Positions 15,945-24,496 of a stretch of 45,360 nucleotides of DNA are shown here, in pieces. Source of the stretch: JAQICJ01 sp041686345 (GTDB taxonomy: Bacteria > Myxococcota_A > Polyangia > HGW-17); NCBI GenBank assembly GCA_041686345.1, contig JAWLEA010000012.1, positions 1 to 45,360 of the forward strand. Direction: 5' to 3'. The notes below the pieces were generated by a model that did no database searches, was not told where the DNA came from, and saw only the letters and a program-made list of their open reading frames with translations. Position numbers and translations under genes: made by a program. Within the stretch, counting starts at the first letter, position 1. Every line of letters starts with the position of its first letter.

Positions 15945-17366
15945 TTAGTAGCGGTAATTTTCGGGTTTATAGGGGCCTTCTATCGGTAAACCGATATATT
16001 CGGCCTGTTCTTTTGTCATTTTTGTGAGTTTTACTCCAATTTTTTCAAGATGGAGGCGGGCAACTTCTTCATCAAGATTTTTAGGTAGAGTATAAACTTT
16101 ATTTTCATGGGATTCCCGGGCCAGTTTAATTTGAGCAAGACACTGGTTGGTAAAACTGCTGCTCATGACAAAACTCGGATGTCCGGTGGCACAGCCCAGA
16201 TTTACCAATCTGCCTTCTGCCAGAACGATAATAGAATTTCCAGATTCGAGTTGCCATTTATCCACTTGGGGTTTAATAATTTTCCTGGTGCATTTGGAGT
16301 TGTTTTCCAGGTAACTCATTTGAATTTCGCTGTCAAAATGTCCAATATTACAGACTATGGCTTGATTTTTCATCATTTCCATGTGTTTGCCGGTAATGAC
16401 ATCGCAATTGCCGGTTGCGGTTACAAAAATATCGGCTTCTTTGACAACTTCTTCCAGTCTACTTACTTGATAACCTTCCATGGCAGCTTGAAGGGCACAG
16501 ATTGGATCGATTTCTGTGATAATAACCCTGGCTCCAAATCCACGCATTGATTGTGCACAACCTTTGCCTACATCTCCATATCCGCAGACAACTACGGTTT
16601 TTCCAGCAATCATGATATCCGTGGCTCTTTTGATGCCGTCAGCGAGTGATTCTCTGCATCCGTAGAGATTGTCAAATTTTGATTTGGTTACAGAATCATT
16701 GACATTAATGGCGGGAAAGAGCAAAGATCCCTCCTTCATTTTTTGATAAAGGCGATGAACTCCGGTTGTAGTTTCTTCGGAAACTCCTTTGATTTTGGCG
16801 GCAATATCCCTCCATTTGCTGGGATTGGTTTTTATTGAATCTCGAATTCGATTAACGACTTCCTGGTATTCTTTGTTGTCGTATTTTTTTTCCAGAAGCC
16901 GGGGTTTTTTTTCCATCATGGCGCCGTCGTGAACCAAAAGGGTTGCATCACCTCCGTCATCGACGATTAAATCGGGGCCGCTGCCATCGGGCCAGGTGAG
17001 AGCCATTTCGGTACACCACCAGTATTCTGCCAGACTTTCCCCTTTCCAGGCAAAAACTGCAGCTTTTCCGGAAGCTGCAATAGCGGCGGCAGCATGATCC
17101 TGAGTTGAATAGATATTGCAAGAAGCCCAGCGAATGTCGGCTCCCAGTTTGTGAAGGGTCTCAATGAGCATGGCCGTTTGAATTGTCATGTGGAGAGAAC
17201 CGGTAATCTTGCAACCTTTGAGAGGTTTTTCACTGCCATATTTCTCGCGGATTGCCATCAACCCTGGCATTTCTTCTTCAGATATTTCCATTTCTTTTTG
17301 CCCGAATTCGGCCAAATCAAGGTTGGCCACCTTGTGTTTTAATTTAAGATTGAGTTTTTCAACCAT
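15945..17366 (-). CDS. ahcY: Adenosylhomocysteinase (S-adenosyl-L-homocysteine hydrolase)
   Basis: AhcY splits S-adenosylhomocysteine to adenosine and homocysteine in the cytoplasm with bound NAD, relieving product inhibition of methyltransferases. The protein is 473 residues, normal for the bacterial form. Recognisable segments are CNIYSTQDHAAAAIA, the catalytic Lys/Asp region NVNDSVTKSKFDNLYGCRES, the NAD loop VVCGYGDVGKGCA (about residue 262), and the C-terminal GPYKPENYRY ending. The start ATG at 17364-17366 (minus strand) has AGGT about eleven bases upstream. I looked for an SAH riboswitch in the leader and did not find a convincing one. rpsA follows in the same direction. Confidence 0.96.
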   Translation of the reverse strand: MVEKLNLKLKHKVANLDLAEFGQKEMEISEEEMPGLMAIREKYGSEKPLKGCKITGSLHMTIQTAMLIETLHKLGADIRWASCNIYSTQDHAAAAIAASGKAAVFAWKGESLAEYWWCTEMALTWPDGSGPDLIVDDGGDATLLVHDGAMMEKKPRLLEKKYDNKEYQEVVNRIRDSIKTNPSKWRDIAAKIKGVSEETTTGVHRLYQKMKEGSLLFPAINVNDSVTKSKFDNLYGCRESLADGIKRATDIMIAGKTVVVCGYGDVGKGCAQSMRGFGARVIITEIDPICALQAAMEGYQVSRLEEVVKEADIFVTATGNCDVITGKHMEMMKNQAIVCNIGHFDSEIQMSYLENNSKCTRKIIKPQVDKWQLESGNSIIVLAEGRLVNLGCATGHPSFVMSSSFTNQCLAQIKLARESHENKVYTLPKNLDEEVARLHLEKIGVKLTKMTKEQAEYIGLPIEGPYKPENYRY

Positions 17367-17636
17367 TATGATTTTTTACCTTTCGCTGGTACTGTTAAAA
17401 AAAGAATTTAATTCAGATAATAAAATTATTATTGCATCCTTGGGTAATTTAATTAAAAATGATTTTAATCTTTCTCGAAAAGAAGGATAAGCAGAGCTCC
17501 CCATGCAGGTTTATTGATATTATTATTTTAACTGATTGCAAGTATTTTCACCTCTTTATTGCTGTTTGGGAATTTAAAATGTAATTGTCAAATAAAACAT
17601 ACAGATATTATTAGTCTTTTAACCAAGGAGTGAACC
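17367..17636. other. Divergent intergenic region between ahcY and the metalloprotease lipoprotein gene
   Basis: The 270 bases hold the control regions of two divergent genes. For the plus gene, TTGTCA at 17585-17590 and TATTAT at 17606-17611 are separated by only 15 bases, so they make a poor promoter. The AAGGAG for the downstream gene sits at 17625-17630. No conserved RNA structure was recognised. Confidence 0.4.
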
Positions 17637-19709
17637 ATGAAAAAAACTATTTTACTGCTCGTGATTTTAGGGTTGGGAGCAAGTTGTAAAAAGGCTTCAG
17701 ATCAAGCAGATCAACCTGAAAACAAAAAAGTAGACAAGAAAAATACAACTGACAAAGCCGAAACCAAGGGAAAAAAAGAAGTCAAAAAGAAGAAAAAAGT
17801 TGAGACAACCATTGGTCGTGCCCAATTCAATCAAACTGCGGTCAGGCTCAACCTGCCCTTGTTCTGGATAGCTGATTCCAATCAGGACAAAAAAATACAG
17901 CCTGAAGAGGTAGTGGAACTTAAATTTTATGATTCTTCCCGTCAGTGGGTGAAAAAGGGTAAATTTACCAAAGCCTTCAAAAAAGCATACAAAAAAATTA
18001 TGGCCTATAAAAATGGTAAATTTGCCAAAGGTCTCAGCAAAAATGAGAAAAAAAGAAGAAAATTGGTAGTTGAAGAACTTTCCCAGGGCAGACCCACTCT
18101 TGTTTTCAATGATTTCAGTTCTGCATCCCCACAAGAAAAAAAATTCATCAAAAAAATGTATGAAATTTCAAAACTCATTGATAAACTTCATCGCAAACAA
18201 CTGGGAATTGACAAGATTGAAAGCAAAATTCCCCAAAATGATCCCGCTTCCAGAAGAATGTTTCGTCGCAACTGGGGACCTGAATGCAAAGCACCCAAAA
18301 CAGAAAAAGAAAAATTATGTCGGGCAACTCCCCCCCAAATAGAAGTTTATAAAGGAGTTTACCCGGTTCAATTGCAAAAGGGTGATAAAGATCGCAAATT
18401 CTGTGAAAAATTGGCAAAACTCGACAAGAACCGCAAGGACACAGATAAGTTGCTCTATCAATTCAATGTCGTTCAAGAAAATAAGGGCAAATTGAAGGCT
18501 GTTCCCTATACTGAAGCCTGGAAAAAAATAACCGGCAAAGTTTCCGGACTTTTGATTGAAGCGATTTCCCTGCTGGGAGACAATGAAAAGGCGCTTAAAG
18601 AATATCTTACTGTGGTTGCTCAAAGTTTCAAAGACAACAACTGGTATGAAGCTGATAAAAAATGGGCAGCCATGAATGCCAAAAATTCCAAATATTATTT
18701 AAGAATTGGTCCTGATGAAGTTTATTGGGATCCCTGTAATCGCAAAGCCGGTTTTCATTTTACTTTTTCTCTGATCAACAAGGCTTCCCTGAAATGGCAA
18801 GAAAAGATGGAGCCGGTAAAACAGAAAATGGAAGACAACTTGGCGCAGTTAATCGGTAAACCCTATAAAGCCAGAAAAATTGGGCTACAACTTCCTGACT
18901 TCATCAATATTATTTCCAATGCCGGTAATGACAGACATCCTTTGGGAGCAACAATCGGACAGAGTCTCCCCAATTGGGGTCCGGTGGCCGCAAAGGGTGG
19001 AAGAACTGTAGTTATGACCAATCTCTACACAGATCCTGATAGTTTAAAAACAGGACAAGCAAAGGCCAAATCCCTTTTCTCCAAAGAATCGATGCAATAT
19101 TACACCAAAGACCAACTTCCGGGTCTTATTTCGATTATACTGCATGAAGTTGCCCACAATATGGGACCGAGTCACGAGTACAAAGTTAAAGGCAAGACAG
19201 ATGTTGATATTTTTGGGGGAGCACTGGCGACAACTCTTGAAGAATTAAAAGCTCAAACAGGAGCTTTGTGGTATACAAAACTGTTACTTGATGAGAAGAT
19301 CATCGATCAGAAACTGGCTTATCAATCCTGGCTCCACTCTATTTATTGGGCCTTTGGGCATATTTCCAAGGGAATGTACAAACCCAACAACAAACCACGT
19401 CCTTACAGCCAGTTGGCTGCAATTCAAATTGGTTTTCTCATGGATAAAGGTGCGGTTCAATTCAAGCCTGAATTAAAGGTCGCCAACGGTAAAGACAAGG
19501 GAGCTTTCGTGGTTCACCTGGATAAATTTCCGGGAGTTTTGGATGAATTGATGAAACTTGCGGGCCAGATAAAGGCCGCCGGCCAAAAAAGCGAGGCTGA
19601 AAAATTGATTAAAAAATATGTGGACAGTGACAAAGTACCCCAGGAATTGATCAAAGAAAGAATCCAGCAATATTCCAAGGCAAGTTTTGTCTATGGTTGG
19701 AAAATTTAA
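17637..19709 (+). CDS. Lipoprotein zinc metallopeptidase, M49 (dipeptidyl-peptidase III)-like, with an EF-hand-type loop
   Basis: The 690-residue protein has a lipobox LGLGASC (Cys17) followed by a Lys-rich linker. An EF-hand-like loop DSNQDKKIQPEE lies at about residue 81. The zinc motif LHEVAHNMGPSHEY lies at about 502-515, and TLEELKAQTGALW about 30 residues later. HExxH followed by a Glu in an EE[LA]KA[DQ] helix is the arrangement seen in M49-like proteins. The exact HExxHxxGxxH spacing also fits metzincins, but the later EELKA helix favours M49-like. AAGGAG precedes the ATG by six bases. It should act at the outer or inner membrane, depending on lipoprotein sorting. Its stop overlaps the stop of the convergent tautomerase gene. 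Confidence 0.72.
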   Translation: MKKTILLLVILGLGASCKKASDQADQPENKKVDKKNTTDKAETKGKKEVKKKKKVETTIGRAQFNQTAVRLNLPLFWIADSNQDKKIQPEEVVELKFYDSSRQWVKKGKFTKAFKKAYKKIMAYKNGKFAKGLSKNEKKRRKLVVEELSQGRPTLVFNDFSSASPQEKKFIKKMYEISKLIDKLHRKQLGIDKIESKIPQNDPASRRMFRRNWGPECKAPKTEKEKLCRATPPQIEVYKGVYPVQLQKGDKDRKFCEKLAKLDKNRKDTDKLLYQFNVVQENKGKLKAVPYTEAWKKITGKVSGLLIEAISLLGDNEKALKEYLTVVAQSFKDNNWYEADKKWAAMNAKNSKYYLRIGPDEVYWDPCNRKAGFHFTFSLINKASLKWQEKMEPVKQKMEDNLAQLIGKPYKARKIGLQLPDFINIISNAGNDRHPLGATIGQSLPNWGPVAAKGGRTVVMTNLYTDPDSLKTGQAKAKSLFSKESMQYYTKDQLPGLISIILHEVAHNMGPSHEYKVKGKTDVDIFGGALATTLEELKAQTGALWYTKLLLDEKIIDQKLAYQSWLHSIYWAFGHISKGMYKPNNKPRPYSQLAAIQIGFLMDKGAVQFKPELKVANGKDKGAFVVHLDKFPGVLDELMKLAGQIKAAGQKSEAEKLIKKYVDSDKVPQELIKERIQQYSKASFVYGWKI

Positions 19710-19888
19710 TCTGAAAGAAGTTTACCTTTGATTCCCCAGTTTTCCCTTTCAAACTCTTCAATGACAACATAAATATATTTTGGTGGTTTTCCGGCTACTT
19801 CGGTGATAGTGCGAGTGAATTGAGCAGTGATTTCTTTTTTCTGTTCTTTGGTTAGTTTACCAACTGTTTTTAAATTAACTACTGGCAT
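19706..19888 (-). CDS. 4-oxalocrotonate tautomerase family protein
   Basis: At 60 residues it has the standard length of the small 4-OT subunits. It begins Met-Pro-Val-Val, so removal of Met exposes the catalytic Pro1. The downstream KLTKEQKKEITAQFTRTITE helix and the YVVIEEFERENWGIKG segment match the family pattern. The strong AGGAGAA before the ATG confirms the start. 4-OT members catalyse enol-keto tautomerisation; the physiological substrate here is unknown. It overlaps the convergent metallopeptidase gene by four bases. Confidence 0.85.
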   Translation of the reverse strand: MPVVNLKTVGKLTKEQKKEITAQFTRTITEVAGKPPKYIYVVIEEFERENWGIKGKLLSD

Positions 19889-20097
19889 TTTTCTTCTCCT
19901 GGGTTAAAATTAGTTAGTTCCCATCCCAGAATGGGGGTTTTTGACTGAATGAGAAGTTTGCCTCAGATGTGCGGAGTAACTGCGCCGACATAGTTGACAC
20001 TATTTCAAGCAGTTACGACAAAGCAGATGAGGTAAAATTCCGTCGCCAGACGATGACATCCATTTTTGGGATTGGAACCAGTTACTTGGTAAATATT
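19889..20097. other. Divergent spacer with a short hairpin
   Basis: A 5-bp stem CCCAT (19920-19924) / ATGGG (19931-19935) with a 6-base loop is followed on the plus strand by GGTTTTTG. No gene ends just upstream on that strand, so a terminator role is doubtful; it could be part of the tautomerase leader. A TTGACA at 19994 has no matching -10. The open frame continues through here into the next gene but lacks a start signal. Confidence 0.3.
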
Positions 20098-20859
20098 ATG
20101 CTTAAATTTTTATTTGCGATTTTTATAACATATTTTATTTGTTTTATCCAAACAGTCCGGGGAGTTGACAAAAAAACTGACAAATCTAAAACAAGGGTTC
20201 AAAAAATCGATGCCAATATCAAGGCTCCAAAATCGCCGTTTTCAACCTACCGACTCGGTTTTTTTACAGATTTTCACTATTTGCCGGAGTTTTCTCAGAG
20301 AATTTTCATGAAAGCTTCCCCCGCCTTTTCCATGTATTCCACAGGAATCAATTTTACCTTGTTTAAAACCAGAAAAATTAAGTTTATTTTTTCTGCAGGG
20401 GTTCTTCTGCCTGATATCAAACAGGGAAATTATCTGGGAATCAACGAAAATTACAGTGAAATACATTATCTTGAATTCAATAATCTGAAAATGACTTTTA
20501 TCGGTTGGGAAATTTACTGGCAAAACAAAATTTCATTAGATATTTCCTGGTTTGCCGGGGGAGGAATTCGTCTCGGCTATCTCAGTGGCAGCATGAAGTC
20601 CACCAGTGCCCAGGGTTGTAATCAAGATAACTGGCGGGATCCATACAGTGGAGTTCATTATACTGGGGATTGCTGGCATGATAATTTCAAAGAATTTTAC
20701 AGTGATGTTGATTATCCCTGGGTATTTGGTTTTTTAAATTTAGGGGGTGGACTTGTTTATCAGTTCAGTCAAAAATTGGGAGTTGTATTATCCTCTTTTC
20801 TTGAATTTCCGGGATTTTTGCGAGTTAATCTTGCTTTAGACTATGTTCTTCCCTTTTAA
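20098..20859 (+). CDS. Exported protein, probable outer-membrane beta-barrel type, function unknown
   Basis: With the ATG at 20098 the protein is 253 residues and starts with a hydrophobic signal sequence (LKFLFAIFITYFICFIQ). The frame is open upstream to 19969, but the extra residues precede the signal and have no ribosome-binding site. The mature part is rich in alternating aromatic/Gly segments typical of beta-barrel strands, such as TYRLGFFTDFHY, SISWFAGGG-like and GFLNLGGGLVYQF stretches, and it ends in VLPF with a C-terminal Phe. Two Cys in the middle could pair. No family was recognised. Its stop overlaps the convergent protease gene's stop by four bases. Confidence 0.55.
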   Translation: MLKFLFAIFITYFICFIQTVRGVDKKTDKSKTRVQKIDANIKAPKSPFSTYRLGFFTDFHYLPEFSQRIFMKASPAFSMYSTGINFTLFKTRKIKFIFSAGVLLPDIKQGNYLGINENYSEIHYLEFNNLKMTFIGWEIYWQNKISLDISWFAGGGIRLGYLSGSMKSTSAQGCNQDNWRDPYSGVHYTGDCWHDNFKEFYSDVDYPWVFGFLNLGGGLVYQFSQKLGVVLSSFLEFPGFLRVNLALDYVLPF

Positions 20860-21968
20860 TTTTTCCAGAATGCTCTTTCCAGTCTCACCTCAAAATTTTC
20901 AATCTGGGTATTTTTGTCGGTGGTAACCTCTATTTTTTTTGAATTTCCCGGTTTCAGCAAAGCAATTCTGGTTCTGAGTCTGTCGATGACTTGCTTTTTC
21001 TGATTATAGAGAGTTATTTCAAATACAATACCTTCAATGGGAAGCTTTGCCTGATTTGTTGTTTTTGCATTTATAATAAAGGTATCTTCGTCCTGGACGC
21101 CGTAAATGGAATCGATTTCAAGAAACGGTTCTATTTCATTACGCTGGTCTATCCAGTGATCAATCTTTTTGAACTGGATGATTGCTTTTTTATTGTCAAT
21201 TATGGTTTGAAATCTGGAAGTGAAATTGAGACCAATGAGCCCTGAGATACCAGGTCCGCTGCAATTGTCACAGATAGAAAATACCAGGGGAGATATTTTA
21301 TTGTTGCCGATTTCAACTTTGTCCAGGAGGATAACCGGTAGTTCTCTGCTGCCTCCGGCTGTTTGTACTGCCATTGAGGAATTCCCCCGGGAAAGTTTGA
21401 GTTTTTCAAAGGTGTTGTTGTTGATGGTGCTGATGGTGGCCCCGGTATCCAAGATAAAATTGCCGGTAAAATGGTGGTTGCCATTGTAAATTGTGGCTGA
21501 AATTATTATTGAACCGTCCTTGTATATAAATGGGACTTCTCCCCTGTTTCCGGTAATTTTTTTCAGAAAACGGGAAAGTAGCAAATCACCTTTTTCCCGT
21601 TTTTCCGTTGATGAAAAATCTAAAAACCAGTTGCCGTGTTCGTTAAGAATTTCGATGGTTCGGCTGGAAGCCCCCAAAATAAGTATAAAACTGATAAACC
21701 AATAGATAGCACCGGTCAGGGCAAAAGAGAGTCCGAGACGATGGTGGTGACCTTTAAAAAGTTTATATAAAGCAAAAATTGGTGCAAGCAAAAATAGTAC
21801 CGGGGAGAGCAATGCCTGAACAAAATTCTCTCCAATGATTGCCGCGGTATAAGCTGAAAACAGAATAAAACCTGCCGCAATTCCCAGCAGCAGGAAAATG
21901 AGAATTATTTTTTTGATAATTTTTCTGGTTCTTCCGGAGGCTTTGGCTTTGGTTATTTGGTTTTTCAT
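20856..21968 (-). CDS. Membrane-anchored retropepsin-like aspartic protease
   Basis: The first ~110 residues of this 370-residue protein contain about three hydrophobic helices (IILIFLLLGIAAGFILF, a second around ALLSPVLFLLAPIFALY, a third around AIYWFISFILILG). The soluble part then has the aspartic-protease signature NFILDTGATISTI with the catalytic Asp at about residue 174. A family-typical hydrophobic-hydrophobic-Gly follows about 75 residues on (GLIGLNF). One catalytic Asp means it must dimerise like retropepsins. The C-terminal ~80 residues look like a small beta domain. It starts eight bases after the DUF77 gene and has no clear ribosome-binding site, so it may be translated by coupling. 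Confidence 0.78.
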   Translation of the reverse strand: MKNQITKAKASGRTRKIIKKIILIFLLLGIAAGFILFSAYTAAIIGENFVQALLSPVLFLLAPIFALYKLFKGHHHRLGLSFALTGAIYWFISFILILGASSRTIEILNEHGNWFLDFSSTEKREKGDLLLSRFLKKITGNRGEVPFIYKDGSIIISATIYNGNHHFTGNFILDTGATISTINNNTFEKLKLSRGNSSMAVQTAGGSRELPVILLDKVEIGNNKISPLVFSICDNCSGPGISGLIGLNFTSRFQTIIDNKKAIIQFKKIDHWIDQRNEIEPFLEIDSIYGVQDEDTFIINAKTTNQAKLPIEGIVFEITLYNQKKQVIDRLRTRIALLKPGNSKKIEVTTDKNTQIENFEVRLERAFWKN

Positions 21969-21976
21969 GGGAATTG

Positions 21977-22303
21977 TCAGGTTTTTAATTTATGACCCAC
22001 TTTGTTTTCAACAGAGGCAATTTTGTTGATGATACCGTCTTTTCTGTCTTTCCGATAATCAACCTTGAGGTTGAGTACAATTCTTTTGCTGCGCTCCTGC
22101 ATTTTTTGATGACAGGTTTCTATTACCTGCATGCATTCATCCCAAGTTCCTTCTATGGAAGTAGACATGGCTCCGAATTTATAGGGTAGACCACTTTTTT
22201 CTATAATTTTCAGTGAGTTTGAAACATATTCAGAAAGGCTGTCGCCTTTGTCAAGAGGATAAAGACTGAAATCAAAAATCATTTTCTGCTGGTTATTTTT
22301 CAT
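21977..22303 (-). CDS. MTH1187/YkoF-type thiamine-binding (DUF77) protein
   Basis: The 108-residue protein has the family pattern: a first strand with DFSLYPLDKGDSLSEYV, then GLPYKFGAMSTSIEGTWDE and a helix ending in ERSKRIVLNLKVDYRKDR. Members form ferredoxin-like oligomers, and some bind thiamine or related molecules; the cellular role is mostly unknown. The start at 22303 is set by an AGGAGG seven bases upstream. The longer frame to 22426 lies inside the upstream gene. It overlaps the end of the methyltransferase-like gene by 11 bases, so the two are cotranscribed and coupled. Confidence 0.82.
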   Translation of the reverse strand: MKNNQQKMIFDFSLYPLDKGDSLSEYVSNSLKIIEKSGLPYKFGAMSTSIEGTWDECMQVIETCHQKMQERSKRIVLNLKVDYRKDRKDGIINKIASVENKVGHKLKT

Positions 22304-22820
22304 TTGTGTCCTCCTTGATGGGAAGCAATTGTTTAAGCAGGGTAGCGCAGGGTTTGAGAGTTCCTTCACAAAGAACAAGAGAACGCAACCCTTGGGGCCA
22401 ACTCTGTTTGATCTGGGTGAACCCATTTTTTAGATAAAGAGTTGAAAGGGATTCCGAAAGAGAGATAAAACCTGCTTTTGCTGCAAGTTTTCCCCACCAG
22501 TTTCTGGCTCCGGACAAGGATGTAGATTGTTCAATCAGCAACAATTGTCCCCCGCTTTTTAGTTGGGCAGTTAGTCGAAGGAACCAGACATCTGTTTTGT
22601 GAGTATTGGCGGGAATTGTATCCATGGCAACAACCAGATCAAATTTTTCTGCATTTTGTTTTGGTAATTTAAGGGTTGGTTTGTAACCTTTCAGGACAAG
22701 TTTCCTGCCGATTTTACCATTACCTAAAAAAAGCAATTTGAGATCGTCCGTGGGGGGAGGTAATTTATCGAACAGGGTTGTCAGAAGATTTGAAGTAGCT
22801 TTTATCTTTTCTTTGCTCAT
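22293..22820 (-). CDS. Divergent SAM-methyltransferase-like protein
   Basis: The 175-residue sequence follows the order of a Rossmann-type methyltransferase: LLFLGNGKIGRKLVL at the expected nucleotide-binding strand, FDLVVAMDTIPA at motif IV, then LKSGGQLLLIEQS as the post-motif strand. The usual Gly-rich SAM loop is replaced by LGNGKIG, so binding of SAM is uncertain. It is short compared with typical class I enzymes. It has no strong ribosome-binding site. It lies 117 bases downstream of the HtrA gene on the same strand and overlaps the DUF77 gene. No substrate can be suggested. Confidence 0.5.
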   Translation of the reverse strand: MSKEKIKATSNLLTTLFDKLPPPTDDLKLLFLGNGKIGRKLVLKGYKPTLKLPKQNAEKFDLVVAMDTIPANTHKTDVWFLRLTAQLKSGGQLLLIEQSTSLSGARNWWGKLAAKAGFISLSESLSTLYLKNGFTQIKQSWPQGLRSLVLCEGTLKPCATLLKQLLPIKEDTNEK

Positions 22821-22937
22821 TCTTTTTAATCATATCCTAAAACAGGTCAAAATCAACTTTTCTGGAATCAATAACCCTATTCTGTCTATTCTGGGATAAG
22901 CCTCTGATCAGACGGATTTGCAAGGTGGATGATACTT

Positions 22938-24185
22938 TCAATAGGGAATGGTAAGGGGGTATTTGTTTCCCCGACGCAAGATGACAGTATAAATAGAATT
23001 ACCGGGACGGATAAAAGCAAGATACTTGGATAATTGTTTTATGTTTTTGAGTTTTTTCCGGTTTACCCGAATAATGATATCTCCTTGTTTCAGTCCAAGG
23101 CTGCGACCATATGCTTTTCTTTTCAAGCTTTTAATTTGTGCCCCCGATCCTTTTGTATCTGTTATTTTGATACCCAGATAAGTGGTAAAAATAGAAAGAG
23201 CTTTTTTGGGTTTGAGAGCTGATACCTTAACCCGTTTTGTTTCTTTTGATGTTTTGACTTTAATTTTTTCACCAACAACCAGAGTTGATAAAGCTCTGGT
23301 AAATGATTGGATGTCGGTAATTTTATAATTTTTAAGTTTGAGAAGAGCAGTACCCGATTTGATTTTGGCTTTGTCAAAGGGACTATTCTTAAAAACTTTG
23401 GAGATATGAACTTTGTTGTTTTTATTGGTGACGCTAATTCCCAGATAAACTGCTCTGGTTTTGCCAAAATTTGTCAATTCGTTGACAATTCGTTTAGTTT
23501 GGCTGGAGGGAATTGCAAATCCTATGTTGTTGGCGGTTTTATGGATAAAGGAGTTGATTCCGATTACTTCTCCCTTGATATTCAGCAGGGGGCCTCCGGA
23601 ATTGCCTGGATTAATAGCGGTGTCTGTCTGGATAACATTGGGATAGAGTCTCTTATTGATAACTAGATTGCGGTGAAGAGCACTGACGATTCCCCTTGAT
23701 GCAGAAGAAGACAGACCATAAGGATTACCGATTGCGATAACAGTTTCTCCGATCATGATTTTATCGGAGTTACCTAGTTTTGCATATGGAAACTTGGTTT
23801 TACCCTTGATTTTCAAAAGAGCAATATCAAGCTTTTTATTTGTTCCGACAACCTTTGGTTTATATACTTTTCCATTTTGCAATTTGACTTTGAGCTTAAA
23901 GGCTTTGGTAACAATATGTTCGTTGGTTACGATATAACCTTTTGCAGAGATCAAAATTCCGCTGCCCAATACTGGCAAGGATTTGCGAGCTGGAAAAGGT
24001 AAATTGGAATGGGAAGAACGGGGATTGAAAGGGTTAAATTTTCTCTTGCGGCTTGAATAGATAGAGACCACAGCCGGGGATATCTGTTTTACAACTTTTA
24101 CAATAGGGGTGATTCGGGAAGATTCAGAGCTTTTATTGTTGGGGGCAACCATTATTCCGGCCAGAAAAATTATAGATAAAGCCAT
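22938..24185 (-). CDS. HtrA/Deg-type periplasmic serine protease with two PDZ-like domains
   Basis: The 415-residue protein has an N-terminal export signal or anchor (ALSIIFLAGIMVA). The trypsin-like triad is visible: His in VTNEHIVTK (about 88), Asp in KLDIALLKI (about 118) and Ser in NPGNSGGPLL (about 197). Two PDZ-like segments follow, about 240-325 (YLGISV...) and 330-415 (YLGIKITD ... GLKQGDIIIRVN). Deg proteases degrade or refold misfolded envelope proteins. AGGAA before the ATG supports the start. It is last in the run J-domain protein, Hsp70-like protein, Cys-rich lipoprotein, HtrA, with only 15 bases to the lipoprotein gene. Confidence 0.93.
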   Translation of the reverse strand: MALSIIFLAGIMVAPNNKSSESSRITPIVKVVKQISPAVVSIYSSRKRKFNPFNPRSSHSNLPFPARKSLPVLGSGILISAKGYIVTNEHIVTKAFKLKVKLQNGKVYKPKVVGTNKKLDIALLKIKGKTKFPYAKLGNSDKIMIGETVIAIGNPYGLSSSASRGIVSALHRNLVINKRLYPNVIQTDTAINPGNSGGPLLNIKGEVIGINSFIHKTANNIGFAIPSSQTKRIVNELTNFGKTRAVYLGISVTNKNNKVHISKVFKNSPFDKAKIKSGTALLKLKNYKITDIQSFTRALSTLVVGEKIKVKTSKETKRVKVSALKPKKALSIFTTYLGIKITDTKGSGAQIKSLKRKAYGRSLGLKQGDIIIRVNRKKLKNIKQLSKYLAFIRPGNSIYTVILRRGNKYPLTIPY

Positions 24186-24200
24186 ATCTTTTCCTTGGTT

Positions 24201-24470
24201 TTATTTGAAGCAGGGGGAAGGACTCTCCTGCCCGATAATTTCATCACAGATGAAAATATTTTCACATTCACCTTTGTAACAATTTGTCAGATCTTCCTGA
24301 GTATCACGATCCAGATCTTTACATTCGTCTATACATCCTTCAATATCCACATCACCGCCACAGTTCAAACATTCTCCCGCTCTTTGACAATAAGCCCGGC
24401 AATAATCGGTTTCACTGGTACAGGTCCATAATGAGAACGAGAAAAAAAGAAAAAAGAAAATATATTTCAT
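24201..24470 (-). CDS. Small Cys-rich lipoprotein
   Basis: The 89-residue protein has a hydrophobic signal ending FSLWTC (lipidated Cys17), then about 72 residues with ten further Cys, enough for five disulfides. It is acidic, and the Cys are spaced in short C-x3-C and C-x2-C-type groups (DYCRAYC, GECLNC, GCIDEC). AGGAG lies upstream of the ATG. No family was recognised. It sits between the Hsp70-like and HtrA genes with spacers of 26 and 15 bases, so it belongs to that operon. A role as disulfide-rich envelope partner or protease substrate/adaptor is speculation. Confidence 0.75.
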   Translation of the reverse strand: MKYIFFFLFFSFSLWTCTSETDYCRAYCQRAGECLNCGGDVDIEGCIDECKDLDRDTQEDLTNCYKGECENIFICDEIIGQESPSPCFK

Positions 24471-24496
24471 TTTTTACTCCTGGTGTAGTTTCAGTT

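Noticed and set aside
17367..17636. SAH or SAM riboswitch before ahcY
   Set aside because: I looked for the conserved core on the minus strand; only a GAGCTC palindrome was found, not a riboswitch core.
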